DNA of 29,855 nucleotides from contig CAMPJI010000025.1 in NCBI GenBank assembly GCA_946886865.1, positions 1 to 29,855 on the forward strand. The letters run 5' to 3'. Shown in pieces: positions 17,901 through 26,304 of this stretch. The notes below the pieces were generated by a model. It worked only from the letters and a program-made list of their open reading frames with translations. It was not told where the DNA came from and ran no database searches. Position numbers and translations under genes: made by a program. The stretch is from an uncultured Lysobacterales bacterium. GTDB lineage: Bacteria; Pseudomonadota; Gammaproteobacteria; Xanthomonadales; Xanthomonadaceae. Position 1 is the first letter of the stretch. Each line of letters starts with the position of its first letter.

Positions 17901-19093
17901 TGCCCAAGACGCTGCGCCGCAACTTCGTGCCGGCACCGGATTTCGCCCGCGCGTTCGCCGAGGCGCACTCGCGGCATGACGATGACGACTTCGCCGGCAC
18001 GCTGGCGCGCTTCCTCCGCCGCGCCACCGGTGTCGACGTGGCACGCAGTGAGTTCGACGAACCGGCGCTGGAGCCGCACCTGCGCATGAACATCCGGTTG
18101 CTCGACCGTGATGGCCGTGGCGTGCTCGCCGCATCGCGCGACATCGAGGGTCTCAGGCAGCGCTTCGCGGCCGCCGCGGCCGAGGCCTTCGCCGCGCGGG
18201 CGGCCGAGGGCCTCGCGCAGGTTGGCTTGCTGGCATTCCCAGCATCCCCGGTGCCGCGCTCGGTGCCCGGCGCCGGCGGCGTGCCGGCATGGCCGGCGTT
18301 GCATGACGACGGCGACAGCGTGTCGCTGCAGGTCCACGCGCAACGCGAGGATGCAGAGCGCGCGCATCCGCCCGGCGTACGCCGCCTGCTGGCCATGGCG
18401 CTGGGCGACCGCCTGCGCCAGGCCCGCAAGCAGCTGCCGGTGCCGCCACGCACGGCGCTGCAGTACGCGGCGCTGGAGTCGCAGGGCGCACGGCCGGGAC
18501 CGGCGGGCGAAGGCGACCGATTGCGGGCCGACCTCGTGCAGGGGGCATTCGACGCGCTGACGGCGGACGGGCTCGACGACATCCGCGATGCCGAGGCGTT
18601 CGCCACGCGCCGTGAGGCGGTGGGCAAGGGGCTGTTCGCCGAATCGGTGGAGCGGCTCAGGCTGGCCGAAGCCATTCTGGACGGCGTCGCGGACGTGCGC
18701 GGTGCGCTGGAATCGCCGCTGATGGGCTGGGCGAGCGGCAACCTGGACGACATGCGCGCACACCTGGCGGCGCTGGCGCCGCCGGGGTTCCTCAGCACCA
18801 CGCCCCAGCAGGTGTTGCGCGACTACCCGCGCTACCTGAAGGCACTGGCGCTGCGGGGCGAACGCGCGCTGCGCGACCCGATGCGCGATCAGGCGCGCAT
18901 GCTGGAAATCAAGCCGTTTGCCGACGCCCTGGCGGATGCAGCACGGCGCGGTGTCGTCGACCGGCCGGAATGGCAGACGCTGCGTTGGGACCTGGAAGAG
19001 CTGCGCGTCTCGCTGTTCGCCCAGGAGCTCGGGACGAAGGGCGTGTCGGCCAAGAAACTGGCCAATCGGCTTCAAGCGCTGAAGGCACCCTAA
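14999..19093 (+). CDS. hrpA: ATP-dependent RNA helicase HrpA
   Basis: DEAH-box RNA helicase; E. coli HrpA processes fimbrial mRNA and rescues stalled ribosomes. From ATG 14999 there are 1364 residues (E. coli 1300). Visible are Walker A AGETGSGKTTQIP (about 95-107), motif Ia TQPRRIAARAVA, DEAH (from 193) in LIDEAHERSLNIDFLLGYL, motif III TSATID, and motifs V/VI TNVAETSLTVP and QRKGRCGR. The OB/HA2 region and the long HrpA-specific C-terminus (LRWDLEELRVSLFAQELGT) follow. An Arg/Ala/Pro-rich low-complexity insert lies at about 615-677. The start is uncertain: ATG 14972 and GTG 14924 are in frame, none with a clear ribosome binding site. Confidence 0.95.
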   Translation: MASTKAALREARGAIDDALSRDRGRLHGLWSRWSGRPEDTAARQAFEARLAQSVAQRETRAASLPRAPVDPALPIATEAERIVELIRAHPVVVIAGETGSGKTTQIPKLCLAAGRGAAGMIGCTQPRRIAARAVARRVAEELGVPLGGAVGYQVRFTENVGEQTAVKFMTDGILLAEIASDRWLSRYDTILIDEAHERSLNIDFLLGYLKQLLQRRRDLKIIVTSATIDTARFAAHFDDAPVVSVEGRGYPVEVRYRPLEGEGESGGRTVNEGIVAACDEITREDPRGDVLVFLPGEREIRDAHQALERRKYRHTEVLPLYARLSVKDQDRVFNPGPQRRIVLATNVAETSLTVPRIRYVVDPGLARVKRYSPRAKLDRLHIEPVSQASADQRKGRCGRISEGTCYRLYPEADFESRPRYTDPEIRRAALAGVILRMLSLGLGSIENFPFLEPPEPRAVADGWQELAELGAVDHVADHGKRALTAVGRVMARLPVDVKLARMLVAANETGCLHEMLAIAAFLGIQDPRERPADQRAAADTAHAQFADPKSEFVGILKLWEAYQTAHEELTQSKLRGWCETHFLGFLRMREWRELHRQLKLMAEELGWDVTRVVAPHDPAAPAGAVAAAIAADGHTRGPRRRRGRARSPGASQQANGGAPAAPVQATEPGKAAGRHDASSYARLHRALLAGLPTQVGHRADRGLYDGPRGRKFQLFPGSVLAKKPPPWVLSATLLDTERVWALTNAAIEPEWAIDALPHLLARRHHDPRWARSQGRVVGSEQVSLFGLVLAPKRPVHYGALYPDEARAIFAREALVTGEINTRVAFLPRNLATLQRAREEEAKQRRVGLVVDEEWMAQWYLDRLPAHVHNAHALDAWFGKLDAASKAALEWSLDDLMVGDESEAARFPAVLTVGDARLAVRYRFEPGAPDDGMTVAVPLHLLGALDPAQVSWLAPGFVGDKAAALIRGLPKTLRRNFVPAPDFARAFAEAHSRHDDDDFAGTLARFLRRATGVDVARSEFDEPALEPHLRMNIRLLDRDGRGVLAASRDIEGLRQRFAAAAAEAFAARAAEGLAQVGLLAFPASPVPRSVPGAGGVPAWPALHDDGDSVSLQVHAQREDAERAHPPGVRRLLAMALGDRLRQARKQLPVPPRTALQYAALESQGARPGPAGEGDRLRADLVQGAFDALTADGLDDIRDAEAFATRREAVGKGLFAESVERLRLAEAILDGVADVRGALESPLMGWASGNLDDMRAHLAALAPPGFLSTTPQQVLRDYPRYLKALALRGERALRDPMRDQARMLEIKPFADALADAARRGVVDRPEWQTLRWDLEELRVSLFAQELGTKGVSAKKLANRLQALKAP

Positions 19094-19102
19094 GCCGGCC
19101 CG

Positions 19103-19612
19103 CTACTTGATGCGCTTCACCTTGGCACGCTTGTTATAGCCCTCTACCGACATATACCAGACGTTTCCAATCGCAGCGGGGGAGATGCGGGTGGCCGGAT
19201 CTTGAAGACGAACCCCTGCCAGTCGAGCATCGTCGACTTGTTCCCAAACATGGCCGTTGTCGAGGGTGTAGGTACGGCCCTTACCGAAGCCGCGGAAGTC
19301 ACCTTGGATATGGGCGACGATAGGCTCGGCGGAACCAAATGACAGAAAACCTCGATTCTCTTGCTCGATCTTCGACTTTGCCGCCGCCGCCGCCGCCGCG
19401 GTCTCCTGCGAGAGCGTCCGCCCCAGCCACGCGTTGAGGCTGGCCAACTGCTCGGGGCTCAGGCGATCGAGGCCCGCATTGCGGAACTCCTCCGGCGTCA
19501 TTTCCTGCTCGATCAGCCGCGGTGCGTCCTGCGCAACGGCGGCCAGCGGAACGAGCACGAGTGCGAGCGAGAGGGCGAGCGGGCGAAGCGAGCGGACACG
19601 AATCGGAAGCAT
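19103..19612 (-). CDS. Exported protein of unknown function
   Basis: I do not recognise a characterised family. The 169 residues begin with a clear Sec signal (RSLRPLALSLALVLVPLAAVA, cleavage near QDAP), so the protein is periplasmic or secreted. Next comes a short helical motif (MTPEEFRNAGLDRLSPEQLASLNAWL, shown in two parts: MTPEEFRNAGLDRL and SPEQLASLNAWL). An Ala-rich helix follows, then a beta-rich segment (about 95-165) with GRTYTLDNGHVWEQVD and IGNVWYMSVEGYNKRAKVKRI. Similar small exported proteins occur in xanthomonads as far as I recall. GAGGA before ATG 19612 supports the start. It is convergent with hrpA (9-base gap) and divergent from relA. Confidence 0.8.
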   Translation of the reverse strand: MLPIRVRSLRPLALSLALVLVPLAAVAQDAPRLIEQEMTPEEFRNAGLDRLSPEQLASLNAWLGRTLSQETAAAAAAAKSKIEQENRGFLSFGSAEPIVAHIQGDFRGFGKGRTYTLDNGHVWEQVDDARLAGVRLQDPATRISPAAIGNVWYMSVEGYNKRAKVKRIK

Positions 19613-19679
19613 TGGCCTGTTCCTCGGACGGGATGGTCGCTAGTGTAGACGTGAAACTTTCGACCGCGACCCGCCCGCG

Positions 19680-21821
19680 ATGCCCCCCGCGTCCCTCTTT
19701 TCCCCCGCCGTGCTGGACCATCCGGCCGTAGTCGGCTTGCCGGCCGCGTGGCGCGAAGCGCTGGAGGAAGGGGCCGGCGGCCAAGCGGCTGCGGCGGCGG
19801 AGCCGGTCGATGTGACGGTATCGGTACTGGACGCATTGGCCCGGCTCGATGCGGACGCCGACACCGTGATGGCCGCGTTACTCCATGCGGCGCCCGACAT
19901 GCTGCCCGCGCTGGGGCCGGAGTTCCCGAAGCGGCATGCGGCGGTGATGGCGCTGCTCGACGGACAGCACGCGGCCGCGCAGGTCTGGGCGCTGCATGCC
20001 GAACATCCGGGCCGTGGCGGCAGCGAAGGCCTGCGCCGGCTGTTGCTGGCGATCGTCCGCGACCTGCGGGTGGTGCCGATCCTGCTTGCGCGGCAGCTGG
20101 CGTGGATGAAACAGGCCGGCGACCTGCCCGACGCGCAACGCCGCGCGCTGGCGGCGCTGACCCGGGACATCCACGCACCGCTCGCCAACCGCCTGGGCAT
20201 CTGGCAGCTGAAGTGGGAGCTGGAGGACCTGGCGTTCCGCCACCTCGAACCCGAGACCTACCAGCGCATCGCCCGCCTGCTGGACGAGAAGCGCGGCGCG
20301 CGCGAGCGGTATATCGAGCAGGTCAAGCAGGTGCTGCGCGAGGCGATGGCCGCGCAGGGCATCGAGGCCGACGTGGCCGGCCGGCCGAAGCACATCTACA
20401 GCATCTGGCGGAAGATGCAGCGCAAGGGCGCGCCGATCGGCGAGCTCTACGACCTGCGCGCGGTGCGGGTGCTGGTGGACGATGTCGCCGCCTGCTACGC
20501 CGCATTGGGCGTCGTGCATGCGACCTGGGTGCCGATCCCCAGCGAGTTCGACGATTACATCGCGCGTCCCAAGCGCAACGACTACCGGTCGCTCCACACC
20601 GCCGTCATCGGCCCGGAAGGCAAGACGCTGGAGGTGCAGATCCGCACCCACGACATGCACCGGCAGGCCGAGCTCGGCGTGGCGGCGCACTGGCGCTACA
20701 AGGAAGGCGGGCGGGGCGCGGATGCCGCATTCGACCGCAAGATCGCCTGGATGCGGCGGCTGCTGGAAGAAGGCGGTGGCCGCGACGATGCCGGCCTTGC
20801 CGGCGAACTAGACACCGAACTGGTCGAGGACCGGATCTACGCACTGACGCCCAGGGGTGAAGTGATCGACCTGCCGGTCGGCTCGACGCCGCTGGACTTC
20901 GCCTACCGGGTGCATACCGAGGTCGGCCACCGCTGCCGCGGGGCCAAGGTGGACGGCCGGATCGTGCCGCTGGACCACCGCCTGCGCACCGGTGACCGCG
21001 TCGAGATCATGACCGCCAGGACCGGTGAGCCGCGCCGCGACTGGCTGGTCGAGGCCAACGGCTTCCTGGCCAGCCCACGCTCGCGCGAGAAGGTGCGCAG
21101 CTGGTTCCACAAGCTGGACCGTGCACGCAACGAGACCGAAGGCCGGGAGCTGCTGGAAAAGGAGCTGCGGCGGCTGGGACTGCTCGGCGCGGATCTCGGG
21201 CCGGCACGCGAGAAGTTCCACCTGGCCACCGACGGCGACCTGCATGTGCAGGTGGCCCTGGGCGACCTCGGGCCGCACCAGGTGGCGCGCGTGCTGGCCG
21301 AGCACGAGCGCAGTGGCGAGGCGGCGCCTGAAACCGCACCTCTCCCGGTCGAACCCCGCCGCGCCGGCCGCAGCCGCCCGGGCGACTTCACCGTGCAGGG
21401 CGTGGGCAATCTGCTGGTGCAGATCGCGCGCTGCTGCCAGCCGCTGCCGGGCGAGCCGATCCTGGGCTACCTCACCCGGGGGCGCGGCGTCACCGTGCAC
21501 CGGCCGGATTGCGTCGCGCTGCAACGGCTGCTTGCGCGCCAGCCACAGCGCGTACTTCCCGTGGAATGGGGGCGCACGGGCAGCGGCTACGACGTTGATG
21601 TCGAGGTGGTCGCGCTGGACCGCAAATGGTTGCTGAAGGAAGTCACCAACGCCATCGCGCAGGGCAACGCCCACGTGTCGGCCATCCACAGCGACCACGA
21701 GCGCAATGGGGCGCGGGTACGGCTGCGGCTGCGGTTGCGCGTCAACGACTACGGGCAACTCTCGTCGCTGCTGGGCAAGCTGGCAGCGTTGCCCGGCGTG
21801 GAGCGCGCGCAGCGGCTGTAG
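19680..21821 (+). CDS. relA: (p)ppGpp synthetase RelA
   Basis: Ribosome-associated enzyme that makes (p)ppGpp from ATP and GTP/GDP when uncharged tRNA accumulates. The 713 residues comprise a degenerate hydrolase region (about 30-190) and the synthetase domain (about 200-340; YDLRAVRVLVDD from residue 257, RPKRNDYRSLHTAV, and EVQIRTHDMHRQAELGVAAH). A TGS domain (about 386-447, IYALTPRGEVIDLPVGSTPLDF), a helical and zinc-finger region with Cys585-Cys586 (IARCCQPLPG) and a terminal ACT/RRM domain follow. The hydrolase His-Asp motif of SpoT is absent (AALLHAAPDM in its place), so this is a synthetase-only RelA. spoT is not in the window. Confidence 0.95.
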   Translation: MPPASLFSPAVLDHPAVVGLPAAWREALEEGAGGQAAAAAEPVDVTVSVLDALARLDADADTVMAALLHAAPDMLPALGPEFPKRHAAVMALLDGQHAAAQVWALHAEHPGRGGSEGLRRLLLAIVRDLRVVPILLARQLAWMKQAGDLPDAQRRALAALTRDIHAPLANRLGIWQLKWELEDLAFRHLEPETYQRIARLLDEKRGARERYIEQVKQVLREAMAAQGIEADVAGRPKHIYSIWRKMQRKGAPIGELYDLRAVRVLVDDVAACYAALGVVHATWVPIPSEFDDYIARPKRNDYRSLHTAVIGPEGKTLEVQIRTHDMHRQAELGVAAHWRYKEGGRGADAAFDRKIAWMRRLLEEGGGRDDAGLAGELDTELVEDRIYALTPRGEVIDLPVGSTPLDFAYRVHTEVGHRCRGAKVDGRIVPLDHRLRTGDRVEIMTARTGEPRRDWLVEANGFLASPRSREKVRSWFHKLDRARNETEGRELLEKELRRLGLLGADLGPAREKFHLATDGDLHVQVALGDLGPHQVARVLAEHERSGEAAPETAPLPVEPRRAGRSRPGDFTVQGVGNLLVQIARCCQPLPGEPILGYLTRGRGVTVHRPDCVALQRLLARQPQRVLPVEWGRTGSGYDVDVEVVALDRKWLLKEVTNAIAQGNAHVSAIHSDHERNGARVRLRLRLRVNDYGQLSSLLGKLAALPGVERAQRL

Positions 21822-21878
21822 CCGTCGCAACGCGGTGGCGCGTCCTTTTGGATCACACCCTTGGATGGCGCTGGCGTC

Positions 21879-21884
21879 TATGCT
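21879..21884 (+). promoter_or_regulatory. Possible -10 element before the repeat protein gene
   Basis: TATGCT lies 9 bases before ATG 21894, which would give a leader of only about three bases. No -35 is evident. If it is used, translation cannot begin at TTG 21861. Confidence 0.25.
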
Positions 21885-21893
21885 CTGCCGGGA

Positions 21894-23447
21894 ATGCCGC
21901 ACCCGCCCTACACCGACCCACCGCGCCGGCGGTCACCCCGGCCACACATGGATGCCGCCCTCCGGCGGCTGCACGGGCTGACCCCGATGCAGCGGGCGGC
22001 AGCGGTCGCACTGGCGGGCCTGCTGACGGTGCTCCTGGTGGTCTTCGGGCTGTTCTCCGACGGGCTGTGGCCGGAAACGCGCGCCCAGCAGTTGCGTCGG
22101 GAGGCCGCCGAAGCGTTGGCGCGCGGTCACCTGAGCGCGGCCGATGGCAGCGGCGCACGCGAGCTGTACGAGGCGGCGCTGGCGCTGGACCCGGACCGTC
22201 CCGATGCGCGCGATGGCCTGACGCTGGTCGGGCACGCGGCGCTGGCCCGCGCCGATGCGCAGATCGATGCGGGCCAGTTCGCCGGGGCACGGCAGTCGCT
22301 GGCGCTGGCGCGCGCGATGACCGTGCCGCGCCCACGGCTCCAGGCGCTGGAAACCCGTCTGCGGCAGCGCGAGCTCGGCGACGCCGGCGTCGACCGGCTG
22401 CTCGACGTGGCCGACGCCGCACGCCGCGGCGGCCGCCTCGATGGCGAGGGGTACACCGCCCTGCAGCTGTACCAGCGTGTGCTGGCCCTGGAGCCCGACA
22501 ACGTGCGTGCCCTGGAAGGACGCGAGGACACCCTGTCGGAGTTGCTGGCGCAGTCGCGCGCCATGCTGGCGCGCGGCGCGTTGGCGGATGCCGCGGCCGT
22601 GCAGGCGCGCGTCGCCGACGCCGACGCCGGCCACATGGACCTGCCCGAAGCCCGTGCCGCGCTGGCATCGGCGCTGGACGCACGGCTGTCGCGCGCCGAG
22701 ACCGGCCTCCAGCGCGGCCGGCTGCCCGAGGCCCTGGCCGGCTTCCAGGCCGTGCTCGAGGCCCGTCCTGACGATGTCCGCGCCGCGGGCGGCGTGCGTC
22801 GCACGCTGCACGGGTACGTGCAACGCGTCGTCGGGCTGGCCGCCGACTTCCGCTTTCCCGAGGCGGAGGCCGCGCTGGCACAGGCGGCGGCGGTGGACCC
22901 GGCGATGCCCGGGCTGGACGAGGCCCGCCGCCGTCTCGCGGCCGCCCGTTCGAGCCAGGCCCGCCTGGGCGCCGCCGGCACGCCCGCCACCGCCGCCGGG
23001 CGTGAGCGGGTCAGGGCCCTGTTGGACGCCGCCGCGCGGGCCCGCGATCGTGGCGACCTGCTGACCCCACCGGGTGAAAGCGCGTTCGACAAGATTGCCG
23101 CAGCCCGGGCACTGGCCCCGCGGGACGCGGCGGTGGGAGAGGCCGCGGCGGCCCTGCTGCCGGCCGCCCAGCGTTGCTTCGAGGATGCCTTGCGCGAGAA
23201 CCGCCTGATCGCCGCAGGCGCATGCCTGGAGGCGCGCGAGGCCCTGGGCGAGGCGCGGAGTGCGGCGCTGGCCGCCCGCCGCCGTCTGGCACAGCGCTGG
23301 CTGGCGGTCGGCGAGGAACGCCTCGGCGCCAGCGAGATCGCCGCGGCCCAGCGTGCACTGGACCAGGCCCGCACCCTCGATCCCGATGCAGACGGCCTGG
23401 GTGCGTTCGCGCACCGGGTACGGGCCGCTTCGACGGCGCTGGACTGA
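21894..23447 (+). CDS. Membrane-anchored TPR-like protein of unknown function
   Basis: I cannot assign a role. From ATG 21894 the protein has 517 residues: a basic, Pro/Arg-rich cytosolic start, one membrane helix (about 33-54, AVALAGLLTVLLVVFGLF), then about 450 residues of periplasmic alpha-helical repeats. Several units resemble TPRs with the spacing A..LDPDRPDA (ELYEAALALDPDRPDARDGL, LYQRVLALEPDNVRALEGR, GFQAVLEARPDDVRAAGG, QARTLDPDADGLGAFAHR). Two cysteines lie close together (CFEDALRENRLIAAGACLEA). Such proteins usually scaffold envelope complexes. TTG 21861 and ATG 21948 are other possible starts. It follows relA by 72 bases in the same direction but need not be in its operon. Confidence 0.85.
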   Translation: MPHPPYTDPPRRRSPRPHMDAALRRLHGLTPMQRAAAVALAGLLTVLLVVFGLFSDGLWPETRAQQLRREAAEALARGHLSAADGSGARELYEAALALDPDRPDARDGLTLVGHAALARADAQIDAGQFAGARQSLALARAMTVPRPRLQALETRLRQRELGDAGVDRLLDVADAARRGGRLDGEGYTALQLYQRVLALEPDNVRALEGREDTLSELLAQSRAMLARGALADAAAVQARVADADAGHMDLPEARAALASALDARLSRAETGLQRGRLPEALAGFQAVLEARPDDVRAAGGVRRTLHGYVQRVVGLAADFRFPEAEAALAQAAAVDPAMPGLDEARRRLAAARSSQARLGAAGTPATAAGRERVRALLDAAARARDRGDLLTPPGESAFDKIAAARALAPRDAAVGEAAAALLPAAQRCFEDALRENRLIAAGACLEAREALGEARSAALAARRRLAQRWLAVGEERLGASEIAAAQRALDQARTLDPDADGLGAFAHRVRAASTALD

Positions 23448-23619
23448 GTTGGCCTGGCGGCCTGCGCCCAGTACGACCCGGCGCACCACGTCGCGCGTCG
23501 CGTCGAAGGGAATACGGCGCGCCACGTGATCGCGACCGTGCGTTGGACGCCCCTGCCACGGGGCAGGACCCGCCGGCCGTCACCGCCCGCGGGCGCGCTG
23601 CACCCGGTGGACGGCACCG

Positions 23620-24894
23620 TTATTGTCGGAGCAGTGCATCGAGGCGCGACGCCAGACGGCTCCAGCCGAACTCGGCAACCCCGCCCACGCCCAGTGACAG
23701 GCCATGCTCCAGCGTCGCGGCAGCCTTGCGCGCCACCAACTCGCGCAGACGGGTCGCGATGCTGCCGGCATCGGGTGCGCTGACCCAGCCCCGGTGCCGA
23801 TCACGCACGAGCGCAGCTACTGCATCGCCCAGTGCATCTCCCAGATGCAGGATGGGACGGCCGGCGCCCAGGTATTCGTAGCACTTGCCCGGCACCTGCA
23901 TCACGTCGCGGTTGGCGAGGTTGACCAGCACGTCGGCGCCGCGCTGCGTCGCAAGCGCGGTGCGGTGGGGGAGGAAGCCGAGCAGGCGGATGCGGTCAGG
24001 GTGGCGCTGGATGGCCTGGAGCAGCGCGTCAGGTGCATGCACCGTGGCGATGTTCAGGCGCACCCCGGGCGTGTCCAACACCGCCTGCAACAGCGCATCG
24101 GCTGACCGGAACGCGTAGAAGCTGCCGGTGTAAAGCAGCTCCAGACGCGCGGGGTCGAAATCGACGGCGGTGGCATCGGACGGGCGCCCGCTGTCATCGA
24201 AGCCCTGTGTCAGGACGCTGATCGGCGCCGCGTGGCCATGCCGCTCCCGCAACACGTCGCGTGCCGATGGCGTGGTCACCAGCACGTGCTCGGCCTCGCG
24301 GCACACGTCGGCTTCAAGCCGTTGCGCGCGGGCACGCCAGCGGGGTGGCGTGTAAGGCGCGAGGACGGGGTCGGCCAGGTCGGCGATCCAGCGGAACCCT
24401 GCGCGGTGCGCGCGCAGTCCGAGCTCCAGTGTCGTTGCCGGCTCGTGGGAGCTGATCACCACGTCCGGCCGCACCTGTTCAAGCAGCGCGTCCAGGCGTG
24501 CCCGCCCAATCTTCAGCCACTCGCCGCGCAGGTCGGGGAACCAGACGAATTCGGCCAGCCGTTGAAGCAAGGACGAGAGCTTCTGCTTCCATCCACTGCG
24601 GGACGCGCGCGCGGGTGGGGCGTCGGATCCAGCCCGCGCGGATGCCGCGCTGCGGACCCGTTCGCGATGGCGCCGACGGCGCGCAACCAGCCCCCGGATA
24701 TGGCCGGCGTAGGTGCGGTGCACGCTAAGACCCTCGGGCAGGGCCGGAAGGCCGGGCGTGGTCCCGCCCAGGTCGATGGTCAACACGTGGACCTCGTGGC
24801 CCAGGCGGTGCAGCTCCCGGCACAGGTAGGCCCAACGCAGCGATTGCGGCGAAGGGCTGGGCGGGAACTCGTAAGCGATCAGGAGCAGGCGCAT
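23620..24894 (-). CDS. Glycosyltransferase, GT4-like
   Basis: Probable cytosolic GT-B-fold transferase that adds a sugar from a nucleotide donor to a surface glycan or lipid-linked intermediate; donor and acceptor are unknown. From ATG 24894 it has 424 residues. The first strand and loop MRLLLIAYEFPPSPSPQSLRW and the following LCRELHRLGHEVHVLTID are typical of GT4 N-terminal domains. A basic variable segment (about 85-125) precedes ISSHEPATTLELG. The C-terminal donor domain starts at LELLYTGSFYAFR and contains GFLPHRTALATQRGADVLV and GKCYEYLGAGRPIL. The open frame extends to 25107, but that part is out-of-frame sequence of the upstream gene. It lies 34 bases after the next glycosyltransferase and is probably cotranscribed with it. 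Confidence 0.87.
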   Translation of the reverse strand: MRLLLIAYEFPPSPSPQSLRWAYLCRELHRLGHEVHVLTIDLGGTTPGLPALPEGLSVHRTYAGHIRGLVARRRRHRERVRSAASARAGSDAPPARASRSGWKQKLSSLLQRLAEFVWFPDLRGEWLKIGRARLDALLEQVRPDVVISSHEPATTLELGLRAHRAGFRWIADLADPVLAPYTPPRWRARAQRLEADVCREAEHVLVTTPSARDVLRERHGHAAPISVLTQGFDDSGRPSDATAVDFDPARLELLYTGSFYAFRSADALLQAVLDTPGVRLNIATVHAPDALLQAIQRHPDRIRLLGFLPHRTALATQRGADVLVNLANRDVMQVPGKCYEYLGAGRPILHLGDALGDAVAALVRDRHRGWVSAPDAGSIATRLRELVARKAAATLEHGLSLGVGGVAEFGWSRLASRLDALLRQ

Positions 24895-24928
24895 CGGATC
24901 GGATCGGGCCAGGGATGTGGAGTCGGCA

Positions 24929-26218
24929 TCAGGGGGCGCGCCGGGCGAAGGTCGCTTCGGCCACGGCCAGCGCTGCCTCCGCGGAGAAGTGCCGACGGAC
25001 ACTCTCGCGTCCCCGGTCGGCCAGCGCCTGCCAGAGCACGGCGTCGTCATACACGCGCAGGACCTGGGCCGCGAATCCGGCCGCATCGTCGGCGACCAGC
25101 ACCTCACGCCCCGCCTGGAGGTGCATGCCTTCCACCGCGCATGCGGTCGCCACCACCGGCTGCCCGTGCGCCATCGCCAGGTTGACCTTGCCTTTTACAC
25201 CCGCACCGAAGCGCAGCGGCGCCAGGCCGACGCGGCAGCCGTCCAGCAATGGCTGCAGGTCCGGGACATGGCCGTGCATCACGATGCCTCGTTCGCCCGT
25301 ACAGCGGGGCGGGGGGTCAAGTCCCGGGTCGCCCACCACGTGCAGGCGCACATCCGGCCGGGCCGCACGCACACGCGGAAAGATGTCCGCCAGAAGCCAC
25401 GCCAACGCGTCGCGGTTGGGCGGGTGGCGCAGCCCCCCCACGAACAGCAGGTCCCGGCGGTCATCGAACGGCAGGCCGGCGGTATCGGCCGCCATGATGT
25501 TGGAGAGCACGCGCACGTCGGCGTCCGGGACCTCGCGCCGCAGCATGTCGCGTTCGACCGGGCTGACCACCCAGGTCGTATCCGCGCGGCGCACCAGGGA
25601 CAACTCGCGGCGGCGCGTGCCCTCGGCAGAACGCCGCAGCACGCAACGCGCGCTCAGATCGGCCTCTCGGCGCTCGCGCAGGTGGTGCAAGTCAACGGTG
25701 TCGAACACCAGCGTCGCCGCGGGCGCGACCGAACGCAGGAACGGCAGCCAGTGCCCGGCGGTGTCGTGCCGGCACAGGACGGCGGACGACAGCGTAGAGG
25801 CATGTGCACGGACCCATGCCGCGGCGTGGCGCCGGGCCGGCACATGGACGCCATCGGCGCGGAGTGCATTGGCGGCTGTCCCCTCGCTGCCGCCGTCGTC
25901 GGCGATGAAGGCCACCGCATGTCCGGCGGAGACCAGTGCCCGCATCAACCCGACGATGCGCATCGATCCGGAATCGCGGTCCGGCTGCGGCAGCGACGTA
26001 TCGACGATCAGGCACCAGGGTTGGCGGGTGTCCATCGCGGCGCTCGGCAGGCCCGCGGAATACGCCCCGGGGGGTGTGCCGGTGCGCGTCGACACGTTGC
26101 TGGAGCGCGCGGTCGCCCGCCTCAACGTGGCCGTCCATCCGTTGCCCAGCAGGCTCCTCCACGCCCGCCTGAGCAGGCTCGAGTGACGCCGGAGATGGAA
26201 AAGCAGGGTGGGGTGCAC
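24929..26218 (-). CDS. Glycosyltransferase, GT4-like (Glyco_trans_1_4 type)
   Basis: Second probable GT-B glycosyltransferase, first gene of the leftward pair. It has 429 residues from GTG 26218. The N-terminal basic helix (LLRRAWRSLLGNGWTATLRR) resembles the linker that often precedes such domains in longer fused glycosyltransferases. The acceptor domain starts at about residue 62 (CLIVDTSLPQPDRDSGSMR). The donor domain (about 250-425) has DLLFVGGLRHPPNRDALAWL and the signature GLAPLRFGAGVKGKVNLAMA followed by GQPVVAT. An ATG at 26035 would remove the first 61 residues, so the start is uncertain. Direction is opposite to relA and mrcB on either side. No Wzx, Wzy or sugar-nucleotide gene is nearby. 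Confidence 0.85.
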   Translation of the reverse strand: MHPTLLFHLRRHSSLLRRAWRSLLGNGWTATLRRATARSSNVSTRTGTPPGAYSAGLPSAAMDTRQPWCLIVDTSLPQPDRDSGSMRIVGLMRALVSAGHAVAFIADDGGSEGTAANALRADGVHVPARRHAAAWVRAHASTLSSAVLCRHDTAGHWLPFLRSVAPAATLVFDTVDLHHLRERREADLSARCVLRRSAEGTRRRELSLVRRADTTWVVSPVERDMLRREVPDADVRVLSNIMAADTAGLPFDDRRDLLFVGGLRHPPNRDALAWLLADIFPRVRAARPDVRLHVVGDPGLDPPPRCTGERGIVMHGHVPDLQPLLDGCRVGLAPLRFGAGVKGKVNLAMAHGQPVVATACAVEGMHLQAGREVLVADDAAGFAAQVLRVYDDAVLWQALADRGRESVRRHFSAEAALAVAEATFARRAP

Positions 26219-26304
26219 GTGGCGTTTGAACCGCTCGATGAACGAGCGCGGGATGATACCGACCCCGGCCGCCTGCCGACCGCTGTCCGAGCGGGGCGGT
26301 GCGA

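Noticed and set aside
15005..19075. A 1356-codon open frame antisense to hrpA.
   Set aside because: In very GC-rich genes the complementary frame is often free of stops. The translation is rich in Arg, Gln, His and Ala with no domain, and hrpA on the other strand is certain.
19386..19400. GCC repeat tract inside the exported protein gene as a phase-variable repeat.
   Set aside because: It is a short run of alanine codons; triplet changes would not shift the frame.
23448..23619. A small gene between the repeat protein and the glycosyltransferases.
   Set aside because: Short frames on both strands lack ribosome binding sites and protein-like composition. Only a six-pair hairpin (23552-23567) without a T-tract was seen.
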